Source: Planctomycetaceae bacterium
GTDB taxonomy: Bacteria > Planctomycetota > Phycisphaerae > Phycisphaerales > UBA1924
Assembly (NCBI GenBank): GCA_027487735.1
Contig: JAIYDA010000052.1
Location: 1 to 42,671, forward strand
Reading direction: 5' to 3'
Length of the DNA stretch: 42,671 bases
In this document: piece by piece, positions 34,647-42,671 of the stretch
How the letters are laid out: each line of letters opens with the position of its first letter
How positions within the stretch are numbered: position 1 is the stretch's first letter
Program-made: the position numbers and the translations under genes
Notes under the pieces: model-generated
The model's database searches: none
What the model was told of the DNA's origin: nothing
The model's input: only the letters and a program-made list of their open reading frames with translations

Positions 34647-34841
34647 ATGAAAGCCGAGAGACTGCTCGCGGAGCTGAACCGCCTTCGCCAGGACGTGCCC
34701 AAAGACCCCAGCGACCTGGAGTGGCTCACGCTGCACCACGTGTTCTGCTTCGTGAGCTACAAGATGACCGAGTTTCAGAAGTATGTCGCGGAGGAGGACG
34801 CAAAGGGTGCGTTCAAGCAAGCTGAAGATGAGCGGGATTGA
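34647..34841 (+). CDS. small hydrophilic protein, 64 aa, function unknown
   Basis: The short frame MKAERLLAELNRLRQDVPKDP... ends in QAEDERD. It has balanced, helix-prone composition, two Trp/His/Tyr/Phe-rich stretches (DLEWLTLHHVFCFVSYKMTEFQKY), no signal and no membrane helix, which is more protein-like than the frames around it. It is divergent from the coiled-coil membrane gene, with 244 bp between starts. No ribosome binding site is visible. It is likely a real conserved small protein but I cannot name it. Confidence 0.65.
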   Translation: MKAERLLAELNRLRQDVPKDPSDLEWLTLHHVFCFVSYKMTEFQKYVAEEDAKGAFKQAEDERD

Positions 34842-34862
34842 GCGATGAGCTTGAACAGTGGT

Positions 34863-34885
34863 GGCATAGGCGTCTCGCCTGTGCC
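34863..34885. repeat. degenerate 10-3-10 palindrome of the 'CACAGGCG' family
   Basis: Arms GGCATAGGCG (34863-34872) and CGCCTGTGCC (34876-34885) pair with one T-G mismatch around TCT. It lies 21 bp after the stop of the small 64-aa gene and before the lipoprotein gene at 34944. Third copy of the element found in purB and at 28411. Confidence 0.8.
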
Positions 34886-34943
34886 CACCTGGAACAAGCA
34901 GGTTTGATCGGCTCAGCCGCGTGGCACATCGCTACGCTCGCGC

Positions 34944-35909
34944 ATGTCACAGTTTCTTGCCTCCCGTTGCTCCTGCCGGCCTTTGCATGCTGCCATCGCT
35001 TTGGCATGCACCGGCGGTTTGGCAGCCTGCCTGCAAGGCTGCATCGTGCAGGACATTGCCGGCAACCTCCGCACCGCCAACACGCAGCTTGCCGGCGCAA
35101 ACACCCGCATCGACGCGACGCGCGGCGAGATCGCCATCGCGAACGCCCGCCTCAGCGGCGTGCTGAGCGACCTCGAAGCAACCAACACCAAACTGCTCGA
35201 CACGAACACCAAGCTCGTGGACGTGCAAGGCGGCCTCACGCGCGTGGACACCACGAACACCTCGCTCGGCACGCTCGACAGCCAGCTCTCGCAGATGCAG
35301 GCCTCGCTCACGCGCATCGATGGTCACCTCGCCAGCCTCCGGCAGACGCTCAGTGCGGTGGATGGCATGATCCCGTTCCTCGACCTGGGCACAGGCAGCA
35401 ACGAGCCCGTGCTGCCCGTGCCGCCCGCGACGACCGGCGCGGAGGGCACCGCAAGCGAGGCGAGCGCGGGGCAAGGTTCGAGTCAAGCTGCTGGCCAGCC
35501 TGCCACCGCGCCGTCGGAGCGCCCACAAGCAACCAGCACAGCCACTGGCACTGCACCTGCCGCCGGGCCCAACATCGCCGGCGTGTGGGTTTCGGCCCTC
35601 GCGGGCAGTGCCGACGCGTGGCTGCTGCGGAGCGATGGCACGTTCGTCATTGCGACCGGGAGCACGCAGGCGAGCGCGCAGCCCGAGTCCGGTGCGAGCA
35701 CGAGCCCAAACCGCATCGCCCTGCAAGGTCGCTGGCGCATCGAGGCCGCTCAACCCCTCGCGAACGGTTCGCCAGCACGCCCGCACGTCGTGTTGATCGC
35801 AGCCGATGCCCAATCCCAGCTCGGCCGATTCACCATCGAGCACCAGGGCCCACGCAGCCTCACCCTCAGCGATGGCACGACACTCATCGTGCTGCGAAGG
35901 CCATCATGA
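34944..35909 (+). CDS. putative coiled-coil lipoprotein
   Basis: The 321-residue product has an N-terminal signal with a lipobox-like LQGC (AACLQGCIVQ, Cys33). It is followed by a heptad-rich helical region (about 38-140) in which the phrase 'TNTKL/TNTQL' with Asn/Thr/Leu recurs about every 14 residues, suggesting a coiled coil in the periplasm. A Pro/Ala/Thr linker (about 150-205) leads to a small beta domain (GPNIAGVWVSALAGSADAWLLRSDGTFVIATG...FTIEHQGPRSLTLSDGTTLIVLRR) that resembles the lipocalin-like sheets of secreted planctomycete proteins. No function recognised. It might act as an envelope spacer or anchor, which is inference. ATG 34944 is used; no clear ribosome binding site. Confidence 0.75.
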   Translation: MSQFLASRCSCRPLHAAIALACTGGLAACLQGCIVQDIAGNLRTANTQLAGANTRIDATRGEIAIANARLSGVLSDLEATNTKLLDTNTKLVDVQGGLTRVDTTNTSLGTLDSQLSQMQASLTRIDGHLASLRQTLSAVDGMIPFLDLGTGSNEPVLPVPPATTGAEGTASEASAGQGSSQAAGQPATAPSERPQATSTATGTAPAAGPNIAGVWVSALAGSADAWLLRSDGTFVIATGSTQASAQPESGASTSPNRIALQGRWRIEAAQPLANGSPARPHVVLIAADAQSQLGRFTIEHQGPRSLTLSDGTTLIVLRRPS

Positions 35910-35963
35910 ACGTGTCGCACGAGCACACGCCAAAGCTCATGCACGCCCAATAAAAGCGTGTGT

Positions 35964-35992
35964 TTGACAGCCTCACACCGCTTCACAAACAT
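35964..35992 (+). promoter_or_regulatory. possible sigma70-type promoter for the PEP-CTERM gene at 36114
   Basis: A perfect TTGACA at 35964-35969 is followed by a 17-nt spacer and AAACAT at 35987-35992 as a weak -10. It lies in an AT-rich leader 122 bp before the gene. An inverted repeat CACAAAC / GTTTGTG spans about 35984-36013. The -10 matches only three of six bases, so this is tentative. Confidence 0.3.
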
Positions 35993-36113
35993 TTGTTCCG
36001 CCAAAAGTTTGTGTTTGCCCGATTCTTCGGTTACGCTCGCCTCCGAGAGAACTGCACATGGGCGCGAGCACGAGTGTGCGCGCGTCCTGCACGAGCCTGA
36101 GTTTGGAGAGATC

Positions 36114-36779
36114 ATGAAGTTTGCACTTGCTATCGTTTTGGTGGCCGGTCTGGCCCCAGCTGCGCTTGCGACCACCTATTCCTTGGATGACGGCACCGCT
36201 GAAAACAGCGTTGGTCTCACCAACGGCGGTGTCATCGCTGGCATCAACGCCTTTCCCGTCGCTGGCAGCGACAACGTGATCACAGCAGTGGAAGTTGCCT
36301 GGGGCTCGCCACGCTTCGTCGGTCAGAATGGCATCGTCGCAGGCGCGCCATTCAACTACTACGTCTGGTCCGCCAACGGCACCGGCTCCAATCCCAGCGG
36401 TGCTGGTTCGACGTTGCTGTTCAGCGGGTCCTCGACGATCAGCGCTGCGAACATCGACAACAACACCTTCCAGTCGCTCGCCGTTCCCAGCGTCGTGATC
36501 GGCAGCGCGATTTTCTACGTCGGCGTCTCGATCAGCCACGCTGCGGCGGCGTTCCCCATCGCCGTCGACCAGAGCGCACCGAACTTCAGCGGCGTCAGCT
36601 GGGTTGCTGGCGGGGCGGCGTTCGACCCGAACAATGTCGGGTTCGCGTTTGGCGGAGCGATCGATCTGGCCGCATCGGACTTGGGCAACTGGATGATCCG
36701 CGCCACGGCAGTGCCCGCGCCCAGCGCCCTGGGGCTGCTGGGCCTGGGCGGACTGGTTGCTGGTCGTCGCCGCCGGTAA
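36114..36779 (+). CDS. secreted PEP-CTERM-type sorting protein
   Basis: The 221-residue protein starts with a signal peptide (MKFALAIVLVAGLAPAALA, cleavage at about 19), then a beta-rich domain beginning TTYSLDDGTAENSVGLTNGG, and ends in the sorting tail VPAPSALGLLGLGG followed by Arg-rich residues. The tail differs only slightly from that of the protein at 12360, so both probably use the same exosortase, which lies outside this window. ATG 36114 is set by GGAGA directly upstream. The gene is monocistronic: an intrinsic terminator follows at 36857. The physiological role is unknown. Confidence 0.88.
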   Translation: MKFALAIVLVAGLAPAALATTYSLDDGTAENSVGLTNGGVIAGINAFPVAGSDNVITAVEVAWGSPRFVGQNGIVAGAPFNYYVWSANGTGSNPSGAGSTLLFSGSSTISAANIDNNTFQSLAVPSVVIGSAIFYVGVSISHAAAAFPIAVDQSAPNFSGVSWVAGGAAFDPNNVGFAFGGAIDLAASDLGNWMIRATAVPAPSALGLLGLGGLVAGRRRR

Positions 36780-36856
36780 GGAGTTGGCAGGGCAGCGCGT
36801 CGCGAGCACTCGCAAGGCGCAATGCACCCGCTCGTTCATCACAGAAGTTATGGAAG

Positions 36857-36886
36857 GCCCCGGGCAGCTTGCTCGGGGCTTTTTTT
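36857..36886 (+). terminator. intrinsic terminator of the PEP-CTERM gene
   Basis: The 9-bp stem GCCCCGGGC / GCTCGGGGC (36857-36865 with 36871-36879, one G-T pair) closes the loop AGCTT and is followed by seven T residues at 36880-36886. It sits 78 bp after the stop codon. Confidence 0.93.
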
Positions 36887-37037
36887 GCTGCTCGCTGCGT
36901 CTCGCGGGCGGATGCTCGTGCTGTGCGCGCTGGGCAAGGTGGTGTGGCGAGCGTGCACTGCGCACGAACGCGCGACCTGCATCGCACGACGCGGCAAGTT
37001 CGTGCACCGTGGCTCGGCACTCCACGCCGTCAGCCTG

Positions 37038-38330
37038 TCACGGCGTCTGCAACTCGCTGGGCACAGCCTCCGCGCCCTCCACACCCTTCGCCGCAGCGTC
37101 GCGGGCTCGCTTTTCGGCGAGTGCTCGCTCGACTTGACGACGAATCGGGATGAACTCCATGGCATCGATGGTCAAGTCGGCGCTTGGGTTTGCTTCGTTC
37201 AGCGTGATGATGGGCACGCCAAACTGGGCGAGGTCGATGCCTTCGCGGACGGCGTGAAAGAAAGCAAGATGAAACTTTGTGCCAGAAAATGCCCCGGGCA
37301 CGACCGCATACTGCCCCGCAGAAATCGGAACCGGCCACCCCTTAAGCGTATCCGTGTCATCGTCGTGCCCGGCAACTGACCCGGATATGCGTGCATCGGA
37401 CAGGCGAATGAGGATATAGCTGATTCCAAACTGGTCACGGTCCAAGGTCCAATCTGTATCCGCATGCGCATAACGAAACCGAAGCCAGTTCTTAATCTTT
37501 ACAACTACGTTGTATTTGGGCTTCTCGACGACAGCGTGCCAAGAAAACTGATCTTGCAGTGAAAAACTGACAACGGTATTTGATATACGCACAAACGCAA
37601 GTTGATTTTGAGAATCAGTCGGCCCGACCGTGAGCTCTTTCTTGGCTGGGTTGAAGAAGAAAGTCTGGGGCCGCACTTCATTCGGCACAATCACCGCAAA
37701 GAGCACATGCTCAAAGTCATCCTTATGTTCGAAGCTAAAACGTCCCTGTCGCTTTACCCCGTCAAGTTGCAAGTGGAGTTGCAACTGAATGTGGTGGTCG
37801 CGATCGGGCAAGGGCGCAGAGGCAACCCACGCCGGCAGTACGAGACCACTTGGTGTGATCGCCTGCCCTGCCTTTCGCCATCCGACTGGCGAGTAGTCTG
37901 TTGCGAATGGCAACAACAGCCTCTCACCACGGTCGTCTTTGAACGGTTTGCTGACCAGTGCCCCAACGTAATCACCCACTCTTCTCTTGACGGAAGTAAA
38001 CCTTGCGATACCATTCGCGTCGGTCGCACCAATCCACTCCGCAGAGTCCACAACTTCAACCTCGACGCCTTCGATCGCAGCGCCATCGGCCGCATCAACG
38101 ACTCTCACTTCGACTGAGTACTCCCGCATAGGGACCCGCTTGAGCTCAGGCCACGTACTGACCTCGTCAAGGCGCAGCGGGGGCAACGCCTGCGCTGCGT
38201 CATCGTTTACCGCCTGATCGCGTGGCGCTGGCTCGGTTGCCTCCTGCCCCTGCGCGAAACTGCGTGCACACGTGGTCGTACTCAGCACGATGGAGAGGAG
38301 AAAGTGGACGATAAATGCAGTATGCCGCAT
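37038..38330 (-). CDS. secreted protein of unknown function, AT-rich
   Basis: The 430-residue protein has a signal peptide (MRHTAFIVHFLLSIVLSTTTCARSFAQ, about 26 residues), then a domain that reads YSVEVRVVDAADGAAIEGVEVEVVDSAEWIGATDANGIARFTSV, the pattern of a carboxypeptidase-regulatory-like or Ig-like beta domain in which a small ligand-type insertion grows from a loop. The long second half has no match that I recognise. The DNA is clearly poorer in G+C (two 60-base rows counted by hand gave 37% and 48%) than the rest of the window, and codon use is less biased to G/C at third positions, which suggests recent acquisition. It is followed upstream on the same strand by a small exported gene. 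ATG 38330 is preceded by the octamer array at 38345. Confidence 0.8.
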   Translation of the reverse strand: MRHTAFIVHFLLSIVLSTTTCARSFAQGQEATEPAPRDQAVNDDAAQALPPLRLDEVSTWPELKRVPMREYSVEVRVVDAADGAAIEGVEVEVVDSAEWIGATDANGIARFTSVKRRVGDYVGALVSKPFKDDRGERLLLPFATDYSPVGWRKAGQAITPSGLVLPAWVASAPLPDRDHHIQLQLHLQLDGVKRQGRFSFEHKDDFEHVLFAVIVPNEVRPQTFFFNPAKKELTVGPTDSQNQLAFVRISNTVVSFSLQDQFSWHAVVEKPKYNVVVKIKNWLRFRYAHADTDWTLDRDQFGISYILIRLSDARISGSVAGHDDDTDTLKGWPVPISAGQYAVVPGAFSGTKFHLAFFHAVREGIDLAQFGVPIITLNEANPSADLTIDAMEFIPIRRQVERALAEKRARDAAAKGVEGAEAVPSELQTP

Positions 38331-38344
38331 GGGTATGCTCTCGT

Positions 38345-38400
38345 TGCTTTGCTGCTTTGCTGCTTTGCTGATTTGCTAGTGTGCTGGTGGCTGACTTGAC
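38345..38400. repeat. octamer array TGCTTTGC upstream of the AT-rich secreted protein gene
   Basis: Units TGCTTTGC (38345-38352), TGCTTTGC, TGCTTTGC, TGATTTGC, TAGTGTGC and TGGTGGCT follow one another without loss of phase. On the gene's strand the units read GCAAAGCA. The array begins 15 bp before the ATG at 38330, so it is in the 5' untranslated region of that gene. Confidence 0.85.
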
Positions 38401-38428
38401 TGGTCGAGATGGATGCGACTGCCACGCT

Positions 38429-38677
38429 TCACGGCGTCTGCGCGTCGCTGGGAATGGGAATGACCTTCGCGTCACTTGCCGCAGCATGAGCGCTTTCGAT
38501 AACTGGTGTGCATTCGTCGCGGCGGATGAGCGTGGGGGGCTCGGGTGGCTGAGCAAACAAAGCCCGCGCGTCAGGTGATTCGCGCTGCGCCCGTGCCTCC
38601 AGCGTCGCAACGCCAAGCACGACCACCGCACACGCCACGGCCCAACCGCCCGCCCAACGCTCCATGAACATCCGCAT
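38429..38677 (-). CDS. small exported protein, 82 aa, function unknown
   Basis: The frame MRMFMERWAGGWAVACAVVVLGVATLEARA begins with a signal peptide or single membrane helix, with a possible cleavage site after ARA at about residue 30. The rest is hydrophilic with proline and acidic residues (PPEPPTLIRRDECTPVIESAH). A ribosome binding site GGAGG lies 9 nt before ATG 38677, which decides the start. It is upstream of the AT-rich secreted protein on the same strand and could be in one operon (98-bp gap holding the octamer array). No similarity recognised. Confidence 0.5.
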   Translation of the reverse strand: MRMFMERWAGGWAVACAVVVLGVATLEARAQRESPDARALFAQPPEPPTLIRRDECTPVIESAHAAASDAKVIPIPSDAQTP

Positions 38678-38825
38678 CGCACCATCCCTCCGTTCGCGCT
38701 CAAAGCTTCGAGCAACGAAGGGTAGCCAATCGATCTCCAACTGTGCAGATCGTCACGGCCTGTGTCCCGTTTCCCCAGCGTCCCCCAAACCTCCCTGAAT
38801 CTCCCAGAATCCTCCTCCCCCAACT

Positions 38826-39323
38826 TCACTGCGTGTGCTTCGCCAGCCAGCGCGTCACCGTGCCCGCGTCGCGGCCGCCTGTCAGGCGGTCGAGCTCTTT
38901 GCCATTCTTCACGAGCATGAGCGTGGGATAGCCCTTTACGCCCAGCGTGCTGCCGATGGGGGGCATGGTTGCCGTGCAGTCGATGAACACAGGGTGCGTC
39001 GTTGCCTGCACCTGCTGCGCCACCGCCGCGTCCGACAGGGCCCCGGCTTTCATGCTCTGGCAAGGTCCGCACCACTCCGCCGTAAACAGCATGAGCACGG
39101 GCTTGCCCGACGCGGCGGAGGCCTTCGCCGCCTCATCGAGCGTGAGCGAGGGCTTGAACGCCCGCGGATGCTTGGACGTGTCTCCGCCCAGCTCCGCCCC
39201 GCCCGCAAGCTGCACGTTGCTGCCCACGAGCACGCGATACACCGCATAGCCCGTGACGAGCAGACCCAGCCCAAGAACGAGCGCCATGCCGAAGGAAAAG
39301 CCGCGGGAGCGGGGGTGGTGCAT
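38826..39323 (-). CDS. membrane-anchored thioredoxin-like protein
   Basis: The 165-residue protein has an N-terminal membrane helix (GFSFGMALVLGLGLLVTGYAVYRVLV, about 8-34), then a periplasmic thioredoxin domain with the redox-active WCGPC at 84-88 and the cis-proline loop VKGYPTLMLVKNGKELDRLTG at about 127-147. Length and order fit thioredoxin-like proteins that keep envelope cysteines reduced or help with cytochrome assembly; the specific role is not clear. ATG 39323 is preferred to one at 39377 because the thioredoxin-type signal helix begins at residue 8 from it. The following gene on the same strand, at 39398, is separated by 74 bp. Confidence 0.92.
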   Translation of the reverse strand: MHHPRSRGFSFGMALVLGLGLLVTGYAVYRVLVGSNVQLAGGAELGGDTSKHPRAFKPSLTLDEAAKASAASGKPVLMLFTAEWCGPCQSMKAGALSDAAVAQQVQATTHPVFIDCTATMPPIGSTLGVKGYPTLMLVKNGKELDRLTGGRDAGTVTRWLAKHTQ

Positions 39324-39397
39324 GGCGCTCAACGCCGCAACCGCTGTGCCAGAGTCGGGTTCGCGGCTGCAACGCACGGGCGCCGACGGCTGGGGTC

Positions 39398-40570
39398 TTA
39401 TCGCTCCTCACCCGTGTTCGTCGGCGTGCGTCGTCGGCGGAGGGACGCAAGGCCAACGAGCAACGCGGCGGCAGCAGAAGGCGAAGGGATGGGCCGCGTC
39501 CAAAGAATCGCTTCGGTTTGAAACGTGTTGCGATAGGTGCGCGAACCTCCGACATACAGCGTCGTTGCGTCTGTCCACACGCTGGTCGCCCGCGCACTGG
39601 CATAGACATTGGGGTCGATGGTGAGCGACAGGTCCTCCCAGCTTTCTGCGGTGCTGTTCCACAGGCTCGCACGCTGTTGCAAGCCCGTCGTGGTCGCCGT
39701 GCCAACTTGCCAGCCATTGCTGACGGCGAACACGTCGGATGTCGTCGCGCCCGCAGGGTGAAGATCGACCCATGAGGCAGCGGAGCCCGTCCACAGACTT
39801 GCGTGCCGCTGCCCGCCGCTGAACTCGACGTAACCGACCTGTTGCCCGGCGGAGGCGGCGACGGCGCCGGAGTTGCGGTTGAACGAAAAGCCTGGCGGGT
39901 GAAGGCTCTGCCACGACGCTGCGGTGCCCGTCCACATGCCCGCAACATTGCGTGTGTTGAGGTAGACCGCGCTGCCCACCTGCACGCCTTCTGTCATGCC
40001 ACTGACAAACGAGTAGGACGCATTCTGTGGATTGAGATTGACAAACGACGACGCAGTGCCCGACCAAAGTGCGGCGACTGGATTGCTGCCGTTGGTCAGC
40101 CGCACCCAGCCAGCTTGCTGCCCGCCATGCGCGGCGACGGCGCGGGAGCTTCCCAAGCTCGCGGCAGGATGCAGGTCTGTCCAGCTCGATGCGCTGCCGT
40201 TCCAAAGGCTCGCATGCTCGCGAGAGTCTCCCGGCCCGACACGCACCATCGCATACCCCACCTGCTGGCCGTTGGCGGCGGCAAGGGCGCTCGAGTTGCC
40301 GGAGGCACTCGCGGGGTGCAGGTCAACCCAACTGCTCGGACTGGGGCCCGTCCACACGCCAGCGTGCGAGTAGGGTCCAAAGTCCGCTTCTCCAACGAAC
40401 TGGCGGCTGCCGCCATCGATGCCCCAGACGATGGACGGGTTTCCGGCAGGGAGCGCGGGTTGCAGGTTGGTGATGGTCCATTGGGCAGGGGCGGCGCACG
40501 CAAACACCATGGACACGCCGCAGCAGAGCAGACAAGCCGTGCGAGAACGAGTTGAGACACCCGTGAACAT
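39398..40570 (-). CDS. secreted propeller-like repeat protein with C-terminal sorting tail
   Basis: The 390-residue protein has a signal peptide (cleavage near APAQ, residue 30), and then about seven degenerate repeats of 45-50 residues with the motif [AG]-x-[LM]-W-[TN]-G-[ST]-A-x-S-W-x-[DS]-L-H-P and GQQ-[VA]-G-[YW]. Examples are HASLWTGSAASWVDLHPAG and VAGMWTGTAASWQSLHPPG. This regularity suggests a beta-propeller, perhaps seven-bladed. The end PSPSAAAALLVGLASLRRRR is a PEP-CTERM-like tail (PSP in place of PAP), so the protein is probably sorted to the surface. GGAGG lies 4 nt before ATG 40570. The ligand is not known. Confidence 0.85.
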   Translation of the reverse strand: MFTGVSTRSRTACLLCCGVSMVFACAAPAQWTITNLQPALPAGNPSIVWGIDGGSRQFVGEADFGPYSHAGVWTGPSPSSWVDLHPASASGNSSALAAANGQQVGYAMVRVGPGDSREHASLWNGSASSWTDLHPAASLGSSRAVAAHGGQQAGWVRLTNGSNPVAALWSGTASSFVNLNPQNASYSFVSGMTEGVQVGSAVYLNTRNVAGMWTGTAASWQSLHPPGFSFNRNSGAVAASAGQQVGYVEFSGGQRHASLWTGSAASWVDLHPAGATTSDVFAVSNGWQVGTATTTGLQQRASLWNSTAESWEDLSLTIDPNVYASARATSVWTDATTLYVGGSRTYRNTFQTEAILWTRPIPSPSAAAALLVGLASLRRRRTPTNTGEER

Positions 40571-42320
<1,750 letters not shown>

Positions 42321-42365
42321 GGCGAGTAGGCACGAGGGACGAGGCACTGGGCAAGAGGGAAGAAC
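42321..42365 (+). repeat. heptamer array between the atpD stop and its terminator
   Basis: From the base after the atpD stop, the sequence divides into GGCGAGT, AGGCACG, AGGGACG, AGGCACT, GGGCAAG, AGGGAAG, an array of six loosely conserved heptamers on the coding strand, purine-rich like the array after arfB at 22061. It ends just before the terminator stem. Confidence 0.65.
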
Positions 42366-42370
42366 AAGCA

Positions 42371-42402
42371 AGGCCCCGCGAGCATGCTCGCGGGGCCTTT
42401 TT
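42371..42402 (+). terminator. intrinsic terminator of atpD
   Basis: A perfect palindrome of 28 bases (42371-42398) folds into a stem of 12 bp with the 4-nt loop CATG, followed by five T residues. It lies 50 bp after the atpD stop and closes the monocistronic unit. Confidence 0.95.
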
Positions 42403-42497
42403 CGTTCTGGGTACCCCAACGCTCCCGAGTCGGGTTCGTCTCGCGCGCTCAGCAAACGACGAAGCATGTCCGCCGCGCGCCCCGTTGCCCCTGCCCT

Positions 42498-42671
42498 CTA
42501 CCCCCTCACCCGCATCTTCAACCCCAGCAAACGCGCATACGCCTCCCCCCCCGGCTGCACGCCCGCCTCCATCTCCGGCGCGCGTCGCAGCACCCCCAGC
42601 ACCACCCCCCGCAGCACGCTCGCGTGCCCGCTCAGCCGCAGCCCCGCAAGCCGATGCGCGTGCAGCCATCC
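42498..42671 (-). CDS. C-terminal fragment of an unidentified protein cut off by the window edge
   Basis: The frame is open from the end of the window to the stop at 42498-42500, giving the last 57 residues: a helix-prone, Arg/Leu/Gly-rich stretch with HAHRLAGLRLSGHASVLR and ending LLGLKMRVRG. The composition (high GC3, few rare residues) looks coding, unlike the competing frames. The gene is convergent with atpD. No function recognised. Confidence 0.6.
   Translation of the reverse strand, partial: GWLHAHRLAGLRLSGHASVLRGVVLGVLRRAPEMEAGVQPGGEAYARLLGLKMRVRG

Noticed and set aside
38755..38830. CTCCCTGAAT / CTCCCAGAAT near-repeat before the thioredoxin stop
   Set aside because: Only two 10-nt copies; may be a decayed array but not distinguishable from chance.

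Overview
The window is high-GC (roughly 65% by eye), densely coded bacterial DNA, very probably from a planctomycete of the class Phycisphaerae. Three kinds of evidence point there: secreted proteins with a Phycisphaerae-style PEP-CTERM tail (VPAP-[GS]ALGLL...RRRR), a giant subtilase whose N-terminus carries a planctomycete 'LEPR-xLL'-like segment (FEQLEGRQLLS), and zinc-ribbon, MoxR and GQ-rich membrane proteins typical of the phylum. I count 31 protein genes (two cut by the window edges) and one tRNA. The placement rests on motif recognition only; no database was searched.

Layout. 1-5.7 kb (minus strand): a partial zinc-ribbon membrane protein, adenylosuccinate lyase (purB, eukaryote-like clade, with insertions), a membrane HD-GYP phosphodiesterase, a Tat/lipobox iron-type ABC substrate-binding protein and a 96-aa lipoprotein. 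6.1-8.9 kb: a clpB-type disaggregase with two insertions. 9.2-12.2 kb (minus): an MFS transporter and an M42-like aminopeptidase. 12.4-23.5 kb (plus): a PEP-CTERM protein, tRNA-Val(UAC), Kdo transferase waaA, a 1931-aa multidomain subtilase, arfB ribosome rescue hydrolase and a flippase-like membrane protein. 23.5-24.9 kb (minus): an acyltransferase-3 protein. 24.9-28.2 kb (plus): a Glu/Leu-type dehydrogenase, ispD and a MoxR ATPase. 28.5-30.4 kb (minus): an ECF sigma factor and its putative anti-sigma partner. 30.6-32.3 kb (plus): ilvE and a GNAT. 32.4-34.4 kb (minus): a coiled-coil GQ-rich membrane protein. 34.6-36.8 kb (plus): a 64-aa protein, a coiled-coil lipoprotein and a second PEP-CTERM protein. 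37.0-40.6 kb (minus): an unusually AT-rich secreted protein, a small exported protein, a membrane thioredoxin and a propeller-like repeat protein with a sorting tail. 40.9-42.3 kb: atpD standing alone with its own terminator, then the C-terminus of an unidentified minus-strand gene.

How the parts fit. The region mixes housekeeping genes (purB, clpB, waaA, arfB, ispD, ilvE, atpD) with an envelope and secretion theme (LPS core synthesis, PEP-CTERM exports, subtilase, lipoproteins, MoxR and coiled-coil membrane proteins, thioredoxin). No large operon is evident; most transcription units hold one to three genes.

The most interesting content is not a gene. At least six spacers hold strand-asymmetric arrays with a strict 7- or 8-nt period but different 'words' at each place. 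Two of these are built as long inverted repeats. In addition there are short perfect palindromes with a 3-nt centre (8-3-8 up to 14-3-14 architecture, centre GGA/TCC or AGA/TCT). Two of the palindromes sit in frame inside housekeeping genes (purB and clpB) and appear as extra peptide. Together they look like two families of small dispersed repeat elements that shape this genome.
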